From positions 1 through 30,328 of the forward strand of contig NW_014013315.1 of assembly GCF_000611645.1 (NCBI RefSeq): a DNA stretch of 30,328 nucleotides. The letters run 5' to 3'. The notes under the pieces are model-generated. The model did not search any database. It saw only the letters and a program-made list of their open reading frames with translations, and was not told the DNA's origin. This DNA comes from Monoraphidium neglectum (lineage: Eukaryota > Chlorophyta > Chlorophyceae > Sphaeropleales > Selenastraceae). The stretch's first letter is position 1, and each line of letters begins with the position of its first letter. The translations under genes were made by a program, and so were the position numbers. Positions 21,129 to 30,328 of this stretch are shown here, piece after piece.

Positions 21129-23277
21129 ATGTCAACCGAGCCCTCATCGTCCACTGCGGCGGCATCGCCCGCCTCTGCCGCACTCCGCCGATTTGGGCTA
21201 GTTGGCAAGACAGCCCTCGTCACGGGCGCCACAAAGGTGCGTTTCATCAAGACCACCACAGCCTGGAACGGGGACGCGTTGCGTTGAGAGGGAGTGGCCT
21301 CCACTGTGTCTGATCGTGGCCCCCCACTGCTTGTGTGCCGGCTGCATCACACGTGCGCAGGGGATTGGCAGAGCCATTGCCGAGGAGCTCGGCAGCTTGG
21401 GAGCAGAGGTGCGACTTGGCACGGGGGCGATGGCGTCACGCCGCTTGTGCAGTGCCCGGAATGAGCCACGAAGCGAGCGGCGCGCCGGGCAGAACAGCGG
21501 GGCGACTGGGTGCTGCGTGGGCAAGCCCCGCGCCACTTCGCCATCACACATGTGATGCAAATCGGCTCGCGCCCTCCCCCCTGACCGCTGGTGCGCGTCC
21601 TCGTGATCCTCCTCAAAGGTCTACATCTGCTCCCGCAACGCGGATGAGCTCGGCGCAGCGCTGGCCGACCTGCGGGCGCAGGGCATCGCCGCGCAGGGAT
21701 CCGTGGCAGACGTCTCAGAGCGGCGGCAGTGCGAGGAGCTGATCGTCAGGGTGCGTGGAGCCTCCCGCGTGCGCAGGGCACGGCCGGCTGGTGCGCCGCA
21801 CACACACGGGCACGCGGTGCCCCGCGAGCCGCGCAGCAGCCGGCTGCGAATGCGGCAGCTGACAGCCAAGCTCTTGGCGCCAGGCGGCTGGCCGCCAACT
21901 CCTTGCGCGACCCTTCAATTGGAGAGCGTACCTCAGGCACGGCACGCAACCGCTATTCGCTGTGTTTTCACAGGTGTCGGCGGCGTTTGGCGGCAAGCTC
22001 GACGTGCTGAGTGAGCGGCACTGCCGCTGCAGCATGCAGCAATCAAGACGGCGCGGCTGCGATTCACCCACCATCTGAGGCGTCACGCATCCTGGCTGTG
22101 CCGCCAGCACTCACTCTGCTGCGCCTTCACAAACCCGCCTCTATACACACGCACTCCCCGCACCCCTGCCCTGCAGTCAACAACGTCGGCACCAACATAC
22201 GCAAGCCCTGTGTGGATATCACCCCCGATGATCTTGACTGGGTGTTGACCACCAACCTCCGGTCAGCCTTCCACCTGTCGCAGCTGGCGCACCCCTTGCT
22301 CAAGGCGGCCGGCGGCGGCGCGAGCGTGGTGTTCAACTCTTCCGTCGCGGGGGGCCCTCTAGGCATGTTTTCTGGAACACCATACGCGATGGTGCGCCCC
22401 CTGCCTCCAGGCCACCAGGCGCCGTGCCGCAGGCTTGCAGCCAGACCAAGTGCTCGCTTGCGCGTGCAGCCTGAGTGAGGGAGTGACTGGACCTCTGGCA
22501 GGCAGACCTGCGGCTGGCACCTGGGTCGTGTCCTCGTAATCATTCGTGTCTAAGCAACGCGGTCAACACCTTCCCATTGCGAACCACACCTTCGCCCGTG
22601 CAACTCTCAGACCAAGGCGGCCCTCAACCAGCTGACGAAGAACCTCGCGGTGGAGTGGGCAGGTGAGGAGCGCCACGGGCGCCCCCCAGATGCAGTCTCC
22701 GCAATCAGCGTGGCCAAGGAGCGGACGCGCGCAACGGCCTGCCCAGCAGGGCATGCGGCTGTTGCCGTCTTTCCCCCCCACTGACCTCGCGCCTCGCTTT
22801 GGCACACTCGGGTTGGGACGCGCCGCAGCGGACGGGATAAGGACCAATGCGGTGGCGCCCTGGTACACGGCGACACCCCTGGCCAACCAGGTGTGCATGG
22901 GGTCGGGCCAGGACACCCGCCGCACAAGGGCGCACGGACGAGGACCGTGGCACTCCACCAGCCGCACGCTGACAGCGCCCTGACTGCCGATGGGACTCAC
23001 CCTGCGCATGCCCGTCCACGGTGACGTCCAGGCTTGTATTTTGTCAGCTTGCTGAACACTGCATGCCGCGTTGTACCCATGCCCGCAGGTCCTGCAGAAC
23101 GAGGAGTTCCGCTCCAAGGTCTTGGCGCGCACCCCCCTGGGCCGCGTCGCGGAGCCGTCCGAGGTTGCGGCGGTGGTGGCGTTCCTCGTGGGGCCGGCCG
23201 CGTCGTACGTCACCGGGCAGACGCTCGCGGTGGACGGCGGCTACTCGGTCATGGGCCTGTGGCCGAACCTGGGCTAG
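21129..23277 (+). CDS. Tropinone-reductase-like short-chain dehydrogenase/reductase
   Basis: Exons 21129-21236, 21361-21408, 21619-21750, 21974-22010, 22177-22391, 22611-22662, 22829-22890 and 23089-23277. All phases match, giving 280 residues. Classical SDR motifs are present: cofactor loop TGATKGIG (32-39), NNVG (110-113), catalytic Ser164, and YAMTK with Tyr178 and Lys182. The C-terminal half ([45 protein letters not shown]) closely resembles plant tropinone-reductase-like proteins. By family knowledge it is a soluble NADP(H)-dependent oxidoreductase of about 270-280 residues. Most algal and plant members do not make tropane alkaloids and their substrates are unknown, so tropinone should not be assumed. 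The Ser-rich N-terminus is about 25 residues long before the Rossmann fold and could be a weak targeting peptide. Confidence 0.92.
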
Positions 23278-23553
23278 CTGCGGCGGGGCCGCCGGCGGCG
23301 GGATGGAGGCGTGGGGATGACAGCGAACTTTGGCCCCGCTCGGGTAACACAAGGACGCGGCCAGCGCGCTTGAACGCCGCGCGGCAGCGGGTGCATTGTC
23401 GTCGTAAGCGTCGTGGTCACTATGTTGATGCCGCAACAGCCATGGCTGCATGTGTCTGGAACCTGGCGCAGCTGCAAGTCTTGAAAAGTAAGTCATGTAC
23501 ATTTCAAAATAGCTTCGCCGAACCGCGGGTCACCTGGCTCAGGTGGCCGCACC

Positions 23554-23558
23554 TGTAA
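23554..23558 (+). terminator. TGTAA polyadenylation signal of the SDR gene
   Basis: Plus-strand TGTAA 277 bases after the SDR stop. A second TGTAA at 23664-23668 could be an alternative. The sequence from there to 24031 has no supported gene and should hold the promoter of the HIBADH gene. Confidence 0.5.
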
Positions 23559-24031
23559 GCGTCTGTGCGTCCTAAGCGGGGTGGGGGGACAGGCGAGCGT
23601 GCACAGGCAGCAGCGGAAGCATCGACATGATTGCTTGCGCGCCACTTCAAGGTCTCCGATGGTTGTAAATTGTTGACCGCTGCATGATCCGATGCGCGAC
23701 AAGTGCGGCGGTGACCGTGCCGGGGTGAGATCTGGAACGCCGACATCAGCACTGTGGTCAACACGTGGTTGGTGACGAGATATATCTTGCAGTCGTGATT
23801 GCGCCCGATGCTGCATACAATCATCGTACAAGGGCCGCGTCGACACCATTGGCCACGCCAGCACTCGCTCAAGGGCTTCTATTAATAGGCGCAAGTGTGT
23901 TGGTGTGTACGTAGAGAGACTTCTTACTTGATAGCCACTGTGTTACTCTGCTGCAGCGGCGCTGCGTCGAGCTCCATCGTGCACGGCCCGCCTGTCGGGG
24001 TGGCGCGCGGCGCACTGCGGCACCGGCGCCA

Positions 24032-27000
24032 ATGGCTGTGATACGCAGCGCCCTGGCAGCATGTGCGGCGTCTCTGGGTGCCTTGCAGCCGCCGCTGATG
24101 CGCGCGGCTGCCCCTGCCGCTGCTCGCGCCATCTCCACCTGGGGCCCGCCCGCCGCGCCGCCCGCGCCGGGCGGTGCCCCACCCCGCACCGCCAGCGCGG
24201 CGGCGCCACGGCCGGCGGCAGCGTCCCAGACAATAGGCTTCATCGGCGTCGGCAACATGGGGGGCCCCATGGCGGCGTCGCTCATACGTGCGGGCCACCA
24301 GATCATCGTTGTTGACCGCAACCCAGCAGCTGTGGCGAAGCTGGAGCAGCTGGGGGCGCGGGCGGCCAAGTCAGCGCGGGAGATCGCTGAAACCCCGGGT
24401 AGGCACTTAGGCGTGGTTAATGCAGTCGTGACGGCAGCAAACGACCATCTGCATGTGTGATGATGGGGTTTCGAGGGGCATTTGATGTTCTCATTTGGTG
24501 GCAGTCCAGGGAGGCTGAGTGGCCCGCCCCCCCCATTGCCAACGAACGGGTCAGAGCTGTCTATGAAGTGCTGCAGCAGGCAGCGAAGCTGCTGCCTGCG
24601 CGGCAGTGTCGCCTGGCTTGCGCGCCCTGTGCCCCCGCCGCCCCCGCCCAAACCTGCAAACCTGCTGCGCCCGACAGCCATGCTCCCCCTTTCCGATCAA
24701 TCGCCGCCCGGGAGCAGGTGTGTCGGTTGTGCTGACGATGCTGCCGTCCACGGAGCACGTGCAGGACGCGTTTGAGGGCCCGGACGGCGTGCTGCGCGCG
24801 GGCAAGCTGCAGCCGCCGCTGCTCATCGACTGCAGCACCATCTCCCCGCTGTGAGTGGCCTCAATGATGCGGGGCAACGTTGCCAGCATGGTCGAGCGAG
24901 CCGCGGCCGTACGAGCTGCGGCTGCGTGAGATGCGGCTATGTCTGCGTGACCCCGCGCCCGCGCCCGATCAGGGGCAGCAACGCCCCAGCCTGGTCGCCG
25001 CCGTCCTCTGACCTCTTCGCCGGCTTGAGAGCCGCCGCCGCGTATGCTGGACCCGTTTCTTGAACCTCGTGATCCCTCATACCAAACCTCGGACAGGTAT
25101 ACCCAAGAGCTGGCGAAGCGCGTCGCACGCCACCGCCTGGCTGCGCAGGCGCCGCGCACCGACATGCCCTGGCTCGCGCACGCGGCGCCGACGCCGCGCC
25201 TGATCGACGCGCCTGTGTCTGGCGGCGTGCTGGCCGCCAGCAACGCAACGCTCACGTTCATGGTGGGCGCTGGGAGGGGGGTGACCCCAGCAGCGCAATG
25301 GCGCCCTGTTATGAGATCAAGGCGGCCTTGGCTGTGGGCGCAAGCCTGGCTGTGGGCGCAAGCCCCGCTTGGCGTTGTTGCCTTTTGGGCTCGTGAATCC
25401 TGCAGTCCGAAGTGGGATCAGACGCTTGCGCACGCCCGCAGCCAACGAGACACGCCTGCGACGTTGCCTGCTCTGATCGCTCCACACACGCCCACACTCC
25501 CCGGCACCCTGCTTTGCCCCCACCGCGCGCCTCTCATCATGCATTGCACATCGCACACCCCACACAACGCGCCACACGCCACACGCGCCAGGTCGGGGGC
25601 CCCACCGAGGCGGTCGCCGCCGCGCGGCCGCTGCTTGATGCAATGGGCACCAATGTGGTGCACCTGGGGGAGGCGGGGCTGGGCCACGCCGCCAAGCTGT
25701 GCAACAACGTCTGCCTGGGTGCGTCCCATGCCCTTTTGTTTTTGCGCCTTGCGGGCTGAACCTTGATGGAAAAGATGGTGACCTGCCCAGCTTCCTCGTC
25801 TCCTGCAAGACGGCCCCCAGCGTTTGAGCTCGCACCTGCGCGTAGATGGTTGGGCGCTCGCCTGCCCTCGTTGCGTGTGAAGGTCCGCCGCACCCCCTGA
25901 CAGGCGCTCGCGCGGCGCCCGCTCGTCCCGCTGAAACGCACCTGCGCGTCTGCGCAGGGATACAGATGGCCGGCGTGAGCGAGGCGCTGGCGCTGGGGGC
26001 GTCCCTGGGCCTAGACCCGAAGCAGCTGTCTGCTGTCATGAACGGCAGCAGCGCGCGCTGCTGGTCCCTTGAGTGCTACTCCCCAGTGCCGGTGGGCAGC
26101 GGCTCGCTCCCGTTGCTTGTGTGCTGCCCGCTGGATGCAGGGGTCGGCGCATGGGGAGGGCGCTGAATGGAGATGCAGACATAATGGTGCATGCCGCATG
26201 CCTGTTTTTGGTCCTCGGTCTGAGCCCCCACGTCACCGGGGGCCCACTCAACCCAACACGCCACCCAACCCAACACGCCTTGCGCTGCCGGCCGCAGGGT
26301 GTGATGCCTGACGTGCCGTCCTCAAAGGGCTACGCCGGCGGCTTCAGCGCTCAGGTGCGGCGCCCTCCTGCGGGCGCCAGGGATGTGCTGCATGCTGCAA
26401 GGGGTGCGCGCCCTGCCGGCGTGCAGCCCTTGAACCACCGAGCGCCGCCTTCAAGCCCAACAAAACGAGAGACCCCGTGTGAATCGGGCGCCTCTGCCTG
26501 GCTGCGTTTTCGTCTGCCGTTGCCGTTATCAGCCCATGGCTTCGCGACGCATGCCACCTGTGCACCCACACCGGCTTACACTGGTCAATCAATTCAGGCA
26601 TGAGTGTGCCTGCTTGCCCCCTGTGGCGCATGTTCGCCTCGCCTCACCGCCTCACGCATCACGCCACTCCCAATTCCTTTCTCCACTCTGTTTGTCTGTG
26701 TGCCTCTGTCGCCCCACCAGCTGATGCTCAAGGACCTACGCCTGGCCATGCAGCTGGCCTCCGCCACCAGCAGCCCCGCACCCATGGCCCAAAACGTGGC
26801 CCAGCTCTACCGCACGGTGGGCGCATTCAGGGGGACGCGGCTGATCGCATGGCGCAGACTGCGGGGGGTCCACTGGGGGCTGTCGTGCGCGGTGAACCTC
26901 CCGTCCAGTGGCCCGCCTGCGCTGCGTGCGCTGGCCGGCCCACCCGCTGGCGTGCTCTTACGCCACGCGTCATGCTGTGCGACTGCGCCGCGACGTCGAC

Positions 27001-27100
27001 TCGCACCTTGGCCCAGGTCGTGGATGCAACCGCGGAGAGCGGCCCGCTGGACTTCAGCAGCATTTACAAGTTCATATACCAGGCCAAGGCGCCCCCTTAG
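24032..27100 (+). CDS. HIBADH: 3-hydroxyisobutyrate dehydrogenase, mitochondrial
   Basis: Exons 24032-24398, 24718-24850, 25097-25262, 25592-25718, 25958-26091, 26298-26354, 26721-26816 and 27017-27100. All phases match, giving 387 residues. Residues 1-65 are Ala/Arg/Pro-rich with almost no acidic residues, typical of an algal mitochondrial transit peptide. The NAD-binding motif is FIGVGNMGGPM (70-80). The substrate loop is DAPVSGG (204-210), and the predicted catalytic lysine is Lys257 in GHAAKLCNN. YAGGFSAQLMLKDL (ending at 333) is the conserved C-terminal helix. The enzyme oxidises 3-hydroxyisobutyrate to methylmalonate semialdehyde with NAD in valine breakdown in the mitochondrial matrix. 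Compared with the animal enzyme there are about 19 extra residues between the helix after LYTQELAKRV and DAPVSGG. Related β-hydroxyacid dehydrogenases (glyoxylate reductase type) are the main alternative, but these motifs favour HIBADH. Confidence 0.93.
25329..25364. repeat. Tandem duplication of an 18-bp unit
   Basis: Two perfect copies of TGGCTGTGGGCGCAAGCC in tandem within the intron following exon 3 of the HIBADH gene. Confidence 0.9.
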
Positions 27101-27511
27101 TTGGCATCAGACAGAGTGGGCCCGCCGCCACACTGCGGGCTGCTGCGGGTGGCTGGCCGTTTTTGCGGCCTGTGGCCTCGGCGGCTGCGCCACCCTACCG
27201 TGCGTGCGTCGCCCCTTCTCCTAGCCCCAGGGGTGGGCTTGCACACACCCAGGGTTTCTCAACCAGCGGTGCACCGAACAGTTTTGCCCCCGCCGCAATT
27301 TCGAGCTGCTGCGGCTTGCGCTGCCATGCCGCCCGTGCATGCGGCCCCTGCAATCAGCTAGAACGCGCGCGCACGCTCCCTGCCTGCGCCTCGCTGCACC
27401 CGCTGCCCGCTGCTGTGGGTGCGCCCCTGTACAAATAGCGGCTGCCTGCCCCCTGTAGCTTGTACCCTTGGCGCCACCAAACGCCACAACACTGATGCAG
27501 GGGTTCTGCGG
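27101..27511. other. Tail-to-tail spacer between HIBADH and RPB12 genes
   Basis: Contains the HIBADH 3' UTR. I found no TGTAA on the plus strand up to about 27700, so HIBADH may use another signal or overlap the RPB12 transcript. No protein-like frame was seen. Confidence 0.5.
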
Positions 27512-27516
27512 TTACA
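27512..27516 (-). terminator. TGTAA polyadenylation signal of RPB12
   Basis: Minus-strand TGTAA (27516 to 27512), about 300 bases after the RPB12 stop at 27815. Confidence 0.5.
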
Positions 27517-27661
27517 CATTTGCGTAGTGACCTGCATAACCTTCCTCGTTCGGGTTCCAGCCACGAAAAATACGAACAGCGGGTGGTCATGTACAAAATG
27601 GCGCCGCCAAACTGTTGATGCTGCAGTAGTAGCAACTGCTGCGGTGCCCCACACGTGCACC

Positions 27662-27690
27662 CAAGCAGTCACAGACGCTGTGACTGCTTG
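27662..27690. repeat. Perfect hairpin, 13-bp arms and 3-base loop
   Basis: CAAGCAGTCACAG, loop ACG, CTGTGACTGCTTG. It lies in the predicted 3' UTR of RPB12, in the convergent region between RPB12 and HIBADH. Confidence 0.85.
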
Positions 27691-27814
27691 AATGAGGTGA
27701 CCGCGAACAGTGATGGCGGCTCCGATGTGTGCTTGTTCAGCGCACCAAGTTGATGTGCATGGCGTGAAGCTGCTGTCGAGCGCTGCAAGTCAAAGCTGCT
27801 GCTCGATAGCCCCA

Positions 27815-28161
27815 TCACCTCGCCTCAAACTGCACCACGCGCTTTGTCCGCTTCTTGTAGAGGATTCTGAGGTTGATTTGAAGGCGAGGGAGGTTCAGGG
27901 GCTGGCGCTGTACAGATGCGCAGCGGCAGCGGGCGGCGGCGGCGGGACGGCAGCGCTTCAAGGCGTGCATACGCCCTGCCGTCCCAGCACCGGTCACCAG
28001 TCGATACATGGATTCAATTCTACTGATGTCTTTTACCTGTATCCGCACTCCTTGCACTGGATGGGCTCCCCCGACTTCAGGCGCGTGTCCACGCCGCACT
28101 GTCCGCAGGTGTACTCACAACCCAGGTCCGCAGTCGTGTTGAACTGCCCGTAGCCGCTCAT
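27815..28161 (-). CDS. RPB12: RNA polymerases I, II and III shared subunit RPABC4 (RPB12)
   Basis: Two minus-strand exons, 28161-28037 and 27866-27815, joined in phase 2 (AG|A gives Arg42) by a GTAAAAG donor. The product is 58 residues, the same length as the human protein. It has the zinc-ribbon cysteines Cys19-x2-Cys22 and Cys36-x2-Cys39, and the characteristic tail RILYKKRTKRVVQFEAR, which is nearly invariant in eukaryotes. It is a structural subunit common to all three nuclear RNA polymerases. The frame stays open upstream to 28299, but the conserved length and the first ATG of the conserved protein place the start at 28161. Confidence 0.96.
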
Positions 28162-28636
28162 TTCTGCTGCTATGCGAGGCCCTGTGCTCAGATCAGTTCT
28201 ACAAAGCCTGAGAGAACTTGTCGACAAGGTGCTCGCTATTGTTGGATCGATGTGAAGATGTCTAGCTGCGCGCGCTGGTGTACAGCAGCACACCTGCATG
28301 TGGCCTCGCTAAGCCCTTCCCGCCCGCTTCCCGCTGGCCACCGCATGCTGCCCGTGCTGTGATCAAGTGAGCCAGGTGACAACGGAGACTGGAGCTGATT
28401 CTTGTAGTCAGCCCACGTCACTTTGGGTGGCCAGGTACAGGATCCAGTTGAGAGTATTCTTTTGCGCTTGACCAGCCAGTGCCACTTTGAACGATTTTGT
28501 TGCGCACGGGCCCTTGAGCGCTGGCAGCAGACAGGTAGGCAAAGGGCGCCTCTGCGCAAGGCATATCGTGACCCGTTCAGTTGACTCACTGTGTTGGATC
28601 CTTGCAGTCTAACTCGCCTGCCTTTGATGCAGATTG
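28162..28636. other. Upstream region of RPB12
   Basis: Separates the RPB12 start from the apparent 3' end of the C2-domain gene. No supported gene was found; it should contain the RPB12 promoter and leader. Confidence 0.45.
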
Positions 28637-28641
28637 TTACA
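28637..28641 (-). terminator. Possible TGTAA polyadenylation signal of the C2-domain gene
   Basis: Minus-strand TGTAA (28641 to 28637), the first one downstream of the C2-domain exons on that strand. The distance to the last confident exon (29647) is about 1 kb, so one or more further exons probably lie between. Confidence 0.35.
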
Positions 28642-29646
28642 AGCGTGAAGACCCAACACCACAACCCCTTTGTGTGTGAGGTGCGTGACAGCACTTGAGG
28701 GATTGATTACGAGCTACCAATAGTCATGAATACAGCGGCCCGCGTACAGGACGCCGGGAGCTGCGTCAACAAAATGAAAAGCGCAACACAAGCAAGGCGA
28801 AAAAGAAACAGGCCGACGATTGAGTCACGTGTCCTCGACCCAGGGGTCTTCCGCGCACTGCGCCACTCTCCACAACACCCGTCGCGATATGCGGGTAAAA
28901 CAGCAGGTTTTGCAACAAACCCACGGCGCCGCCCGTCGTCGCACGGGGTAAAGGCGTGCCGCAATATGTACACAAGCGTTTGTTGGGCGTCGAGGGCGCG
29001 GCGGGTGCTGGGCGTGTGGGAGCCTTGCTGCCCCGCCTGCACGCCCAAAGGTCATGTGCGTACTTTGTGCATCGGTGTGCAGTTGAATGAGACGCGCCGC
29101 CACATGGCGCCGCGAAAATCATGCAGGTCCCAAGGACGGCTGGCCTGCGGGGGCGGCGCTCGGCTTGCAGCGCTGCAGGCGAATAAGGAGCGGCGGTGCG
29201 CACCGGAAGGGCCGCCGCGCCATGTGCAGTGAGTGTGCAGTGTGGTCCCTGCGTGCGCCTTGTGCCGTGTGCAGCAGGCGGCAATCACCAGTGCCTGCGG
29301 GGAGGGGTGGCCAATGACCAGTGCCCGGTGTGTGTGTGTGTGTGTGTGTGCGTGTGTGTGCGTGTGTGTGAGGGGGGGAGGCATGTGTGTACGCGTGTGA
29401 GTGTGTTTTGTTGGGCAGGCGGCCTTGGTGCGATACCGTTCTGCCCTTTGCCCGCAGCGGGGCGGCAAGGCCCTCTTGCAGGGCGCCACCATGGGCGGCC
29501 GCCCCAACAGCAAGCAGCAAACCGGCTCTGCAACATGGCCAGAGCTTGGGCTGCAACCACGCCGCCTCCAAGCAAACTGTTTGCCACGTGTGGGAACAGG
29601 GCGAGGACGCCACAACGGGTGTGCGGCATGCCGGCGCGCGACTCAC
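28642..29646. other. Downstream part of the C2-domain gene (introns, unplaced last exon, 3' UTR)
   Basis: About 1 kb containing the GT microsatellite and no clearly protein-like frame. The C2 gene's last exon should be here, but several acceptor choices give different short tails and none matches a known ending. Confidence 0.35.
29328..29370. repeat. Imperfect (GT)n microsatellite
   Basis: An alternating GT tract with two C interruptions (GTGTGC/GTGTGTGC). On the minus strand it is an (AC)n tract, within what should be an intron of the C2-domain gene. Confidence 0.9.
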
Positions 29647-30201
29647 GGCAGGAATTCGACCTCGATCTCGAGCATGCCGCCGTCGCCGTCCCCCAGGGGC
29701 AGTGTCTTGTGGAGGTAGCCCGCCTGCTCCTGCCCAGTCCACCGCGACACCTGGGGGGGGGGGGGTGTGCAGTGGCGTTTCGGGTGGGCGTGAGTGGGTG
29801 CGGGGGGCCGAGGCGCGGCGCAACTGGGTGCATGGCGCAGGCCTGCGGCGGTGGCGGTGCGGTGCGCTGCGGTGCAGGCCAGCCGCGGCCGGCCATGAGG
29901 TGCCCAAGAGAGGGCAGCGGGAGCAAGGGCCAGCCGGTGGCTGCGACACAGGAAGGGGCGGATGCGGAAGGCAGCAAACGTGCCCTTTGGAAGTCAGCCA
30001 TGTGACAAGCACGGCAGCAAGTGTGCAATGTTGAACAAATGGGGAATCACGGGTGCACATCATTCAATACCGGGTGCGGTCGGTCAAACGTCGGTCAAAG
30101 CCCACCATGGTCGAGTCCAACACGTCTGGCAGCTTGATGGTGAGGGTCCCCAGCTCGTCATTTATGAGGCCCGGCTCCATGACAGTCACCACCAGATCGT
30201 C
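29647..30201 (-). CDS. C2-domain protein, partial (5' end beyond the window, 3' end unresolved)
   Basis: Two confident minus-strand exons, 30201-30106 and 29750-29647. The first ends ATG|GTGGGC in phase 0 and the second begins in phase 0 after a poly-C acceptor. Joined, they read DDLVVTVMEPGLINDELG, LTIKLPDVLDSTM, VSRWTGQEQAGYLHKTLPLG and GGMLEIEVEFL. This is the second half of a C2 β-sandwich: the 'DDL.V.V.D' strand, the 'G...I.L..L' strand, the W.PL-like strand and the final L.IEVEF strand. C2 domains bind membrane phospholipids, often with calcium. Here the usual Asp of the calcium loop after the first strand appears as Glu (MEPG), so calcium binding is uncertain. The exon ends with CC|GTGAGT, so coding continues downstream. 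One possible last exon starts near 29180, but I cannot defend it. Parent families include extended synaptotagmins and many plant C2 proteins. Confidence 0.65.
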
Positions 30202-30328
30202 CTTTTGGGGGGGGGGGGCAAGTGGGCGGGTTGCGGGTGGCGGGTGGCGGGTGAGCATGGGACTTGCGGTTTGCGGGGGGGCGCGCTGGAGGGAGGGGCG
30301 GAGGGTGACGGGAGGCTGAGGCGGGGGG

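Noticed and set aside
20804..21304. 166-codon minus-strand frame opposite the SDR start
   Set aside because: Its first third is antisense to SDR exon 1, which has a clear Rossmann motif. The rest falls in the divergent promoter and resembles no protein I know.
28707..29048. 113-codon minus-strand frame with a hydrophobic stretch (LFLFRLACVALFILLTQL)
   Set aside because: One hydrophobic run in a low-similarity frame is not enough evidence. The region is better explained as the 3' part of the C2-domain transcript.

Overview
The window is a GC-rich stretch of a nuclear genome, most likely from a green alga (Chlorophyta). The genes are split into many short exons by GT-AG introns. Several coding regions are followed by the pentamer TGTAA, the usual chlorophyte polyadenylation signal. 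The best-recognised proteins are of plant or algal type: a PRA1 of the plant A class, a cytochrome b5-fused front-end desaturase and a tropinone-reductase-like SDR. Gene models were assembled by hand from reading frames, splice consensus, intron phase and protein-family similarity. Nothing was aligned or searched.

Layout, left to right. (1) 1-5835, +: C-terminal two thirds of an OSCA/CSC1 (DUF221) osmosensitive channel, whose 5' end lies outside the window. (2) 7245-6789, -: a 69-residue single-span membrane protein with a GC-AG intron. (3) 9523-7965, -: a PRA1-family membrane-traffic protein. (4) 15784-10091, -: a long, low-complexity, glutamine-rich protein of unknown function, interrupted by a 650-base N gap whose two edges share 10 bases. 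(5) 20700-17118, -: the desaturase with all three histidine boxes. (6) 21129-23277, +: the SDR. (7) 24032-27100, +: mitochondrial 3-hydroxyisobutyrate dehydrogenase. (8) 28161-27815, -: the RNA polymerase subunit RPB12. (9) 30201-29647, -: part of a C2-domain protein that runs off the right edge.

Five models (2, 3, 6, 7, 8) close completely: every intron phase matches and the summed exons are a multiple of three. The OSCA fragment also sums to whole codons. The desaturase and the glutamine-rich gene close too, but their first exons are tentative. The genes do not form a pathway cluster. They look like ordinary neighbours, with head-to-head (desaturase/SDR), tail-to-tail (OSCA/69-aa gene, HIBADH/RPB12) and tandem arrangements. 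I see no mobile element, CRISPR array, tRNA or rRNA. I found no convincing new biological system. The points most worth a second look are the probably spurious assembly gap, the polyglutamine protein, the GC-AG intron, the pure poly-C 3' splice sites and two perfect 13-bp hairpins.
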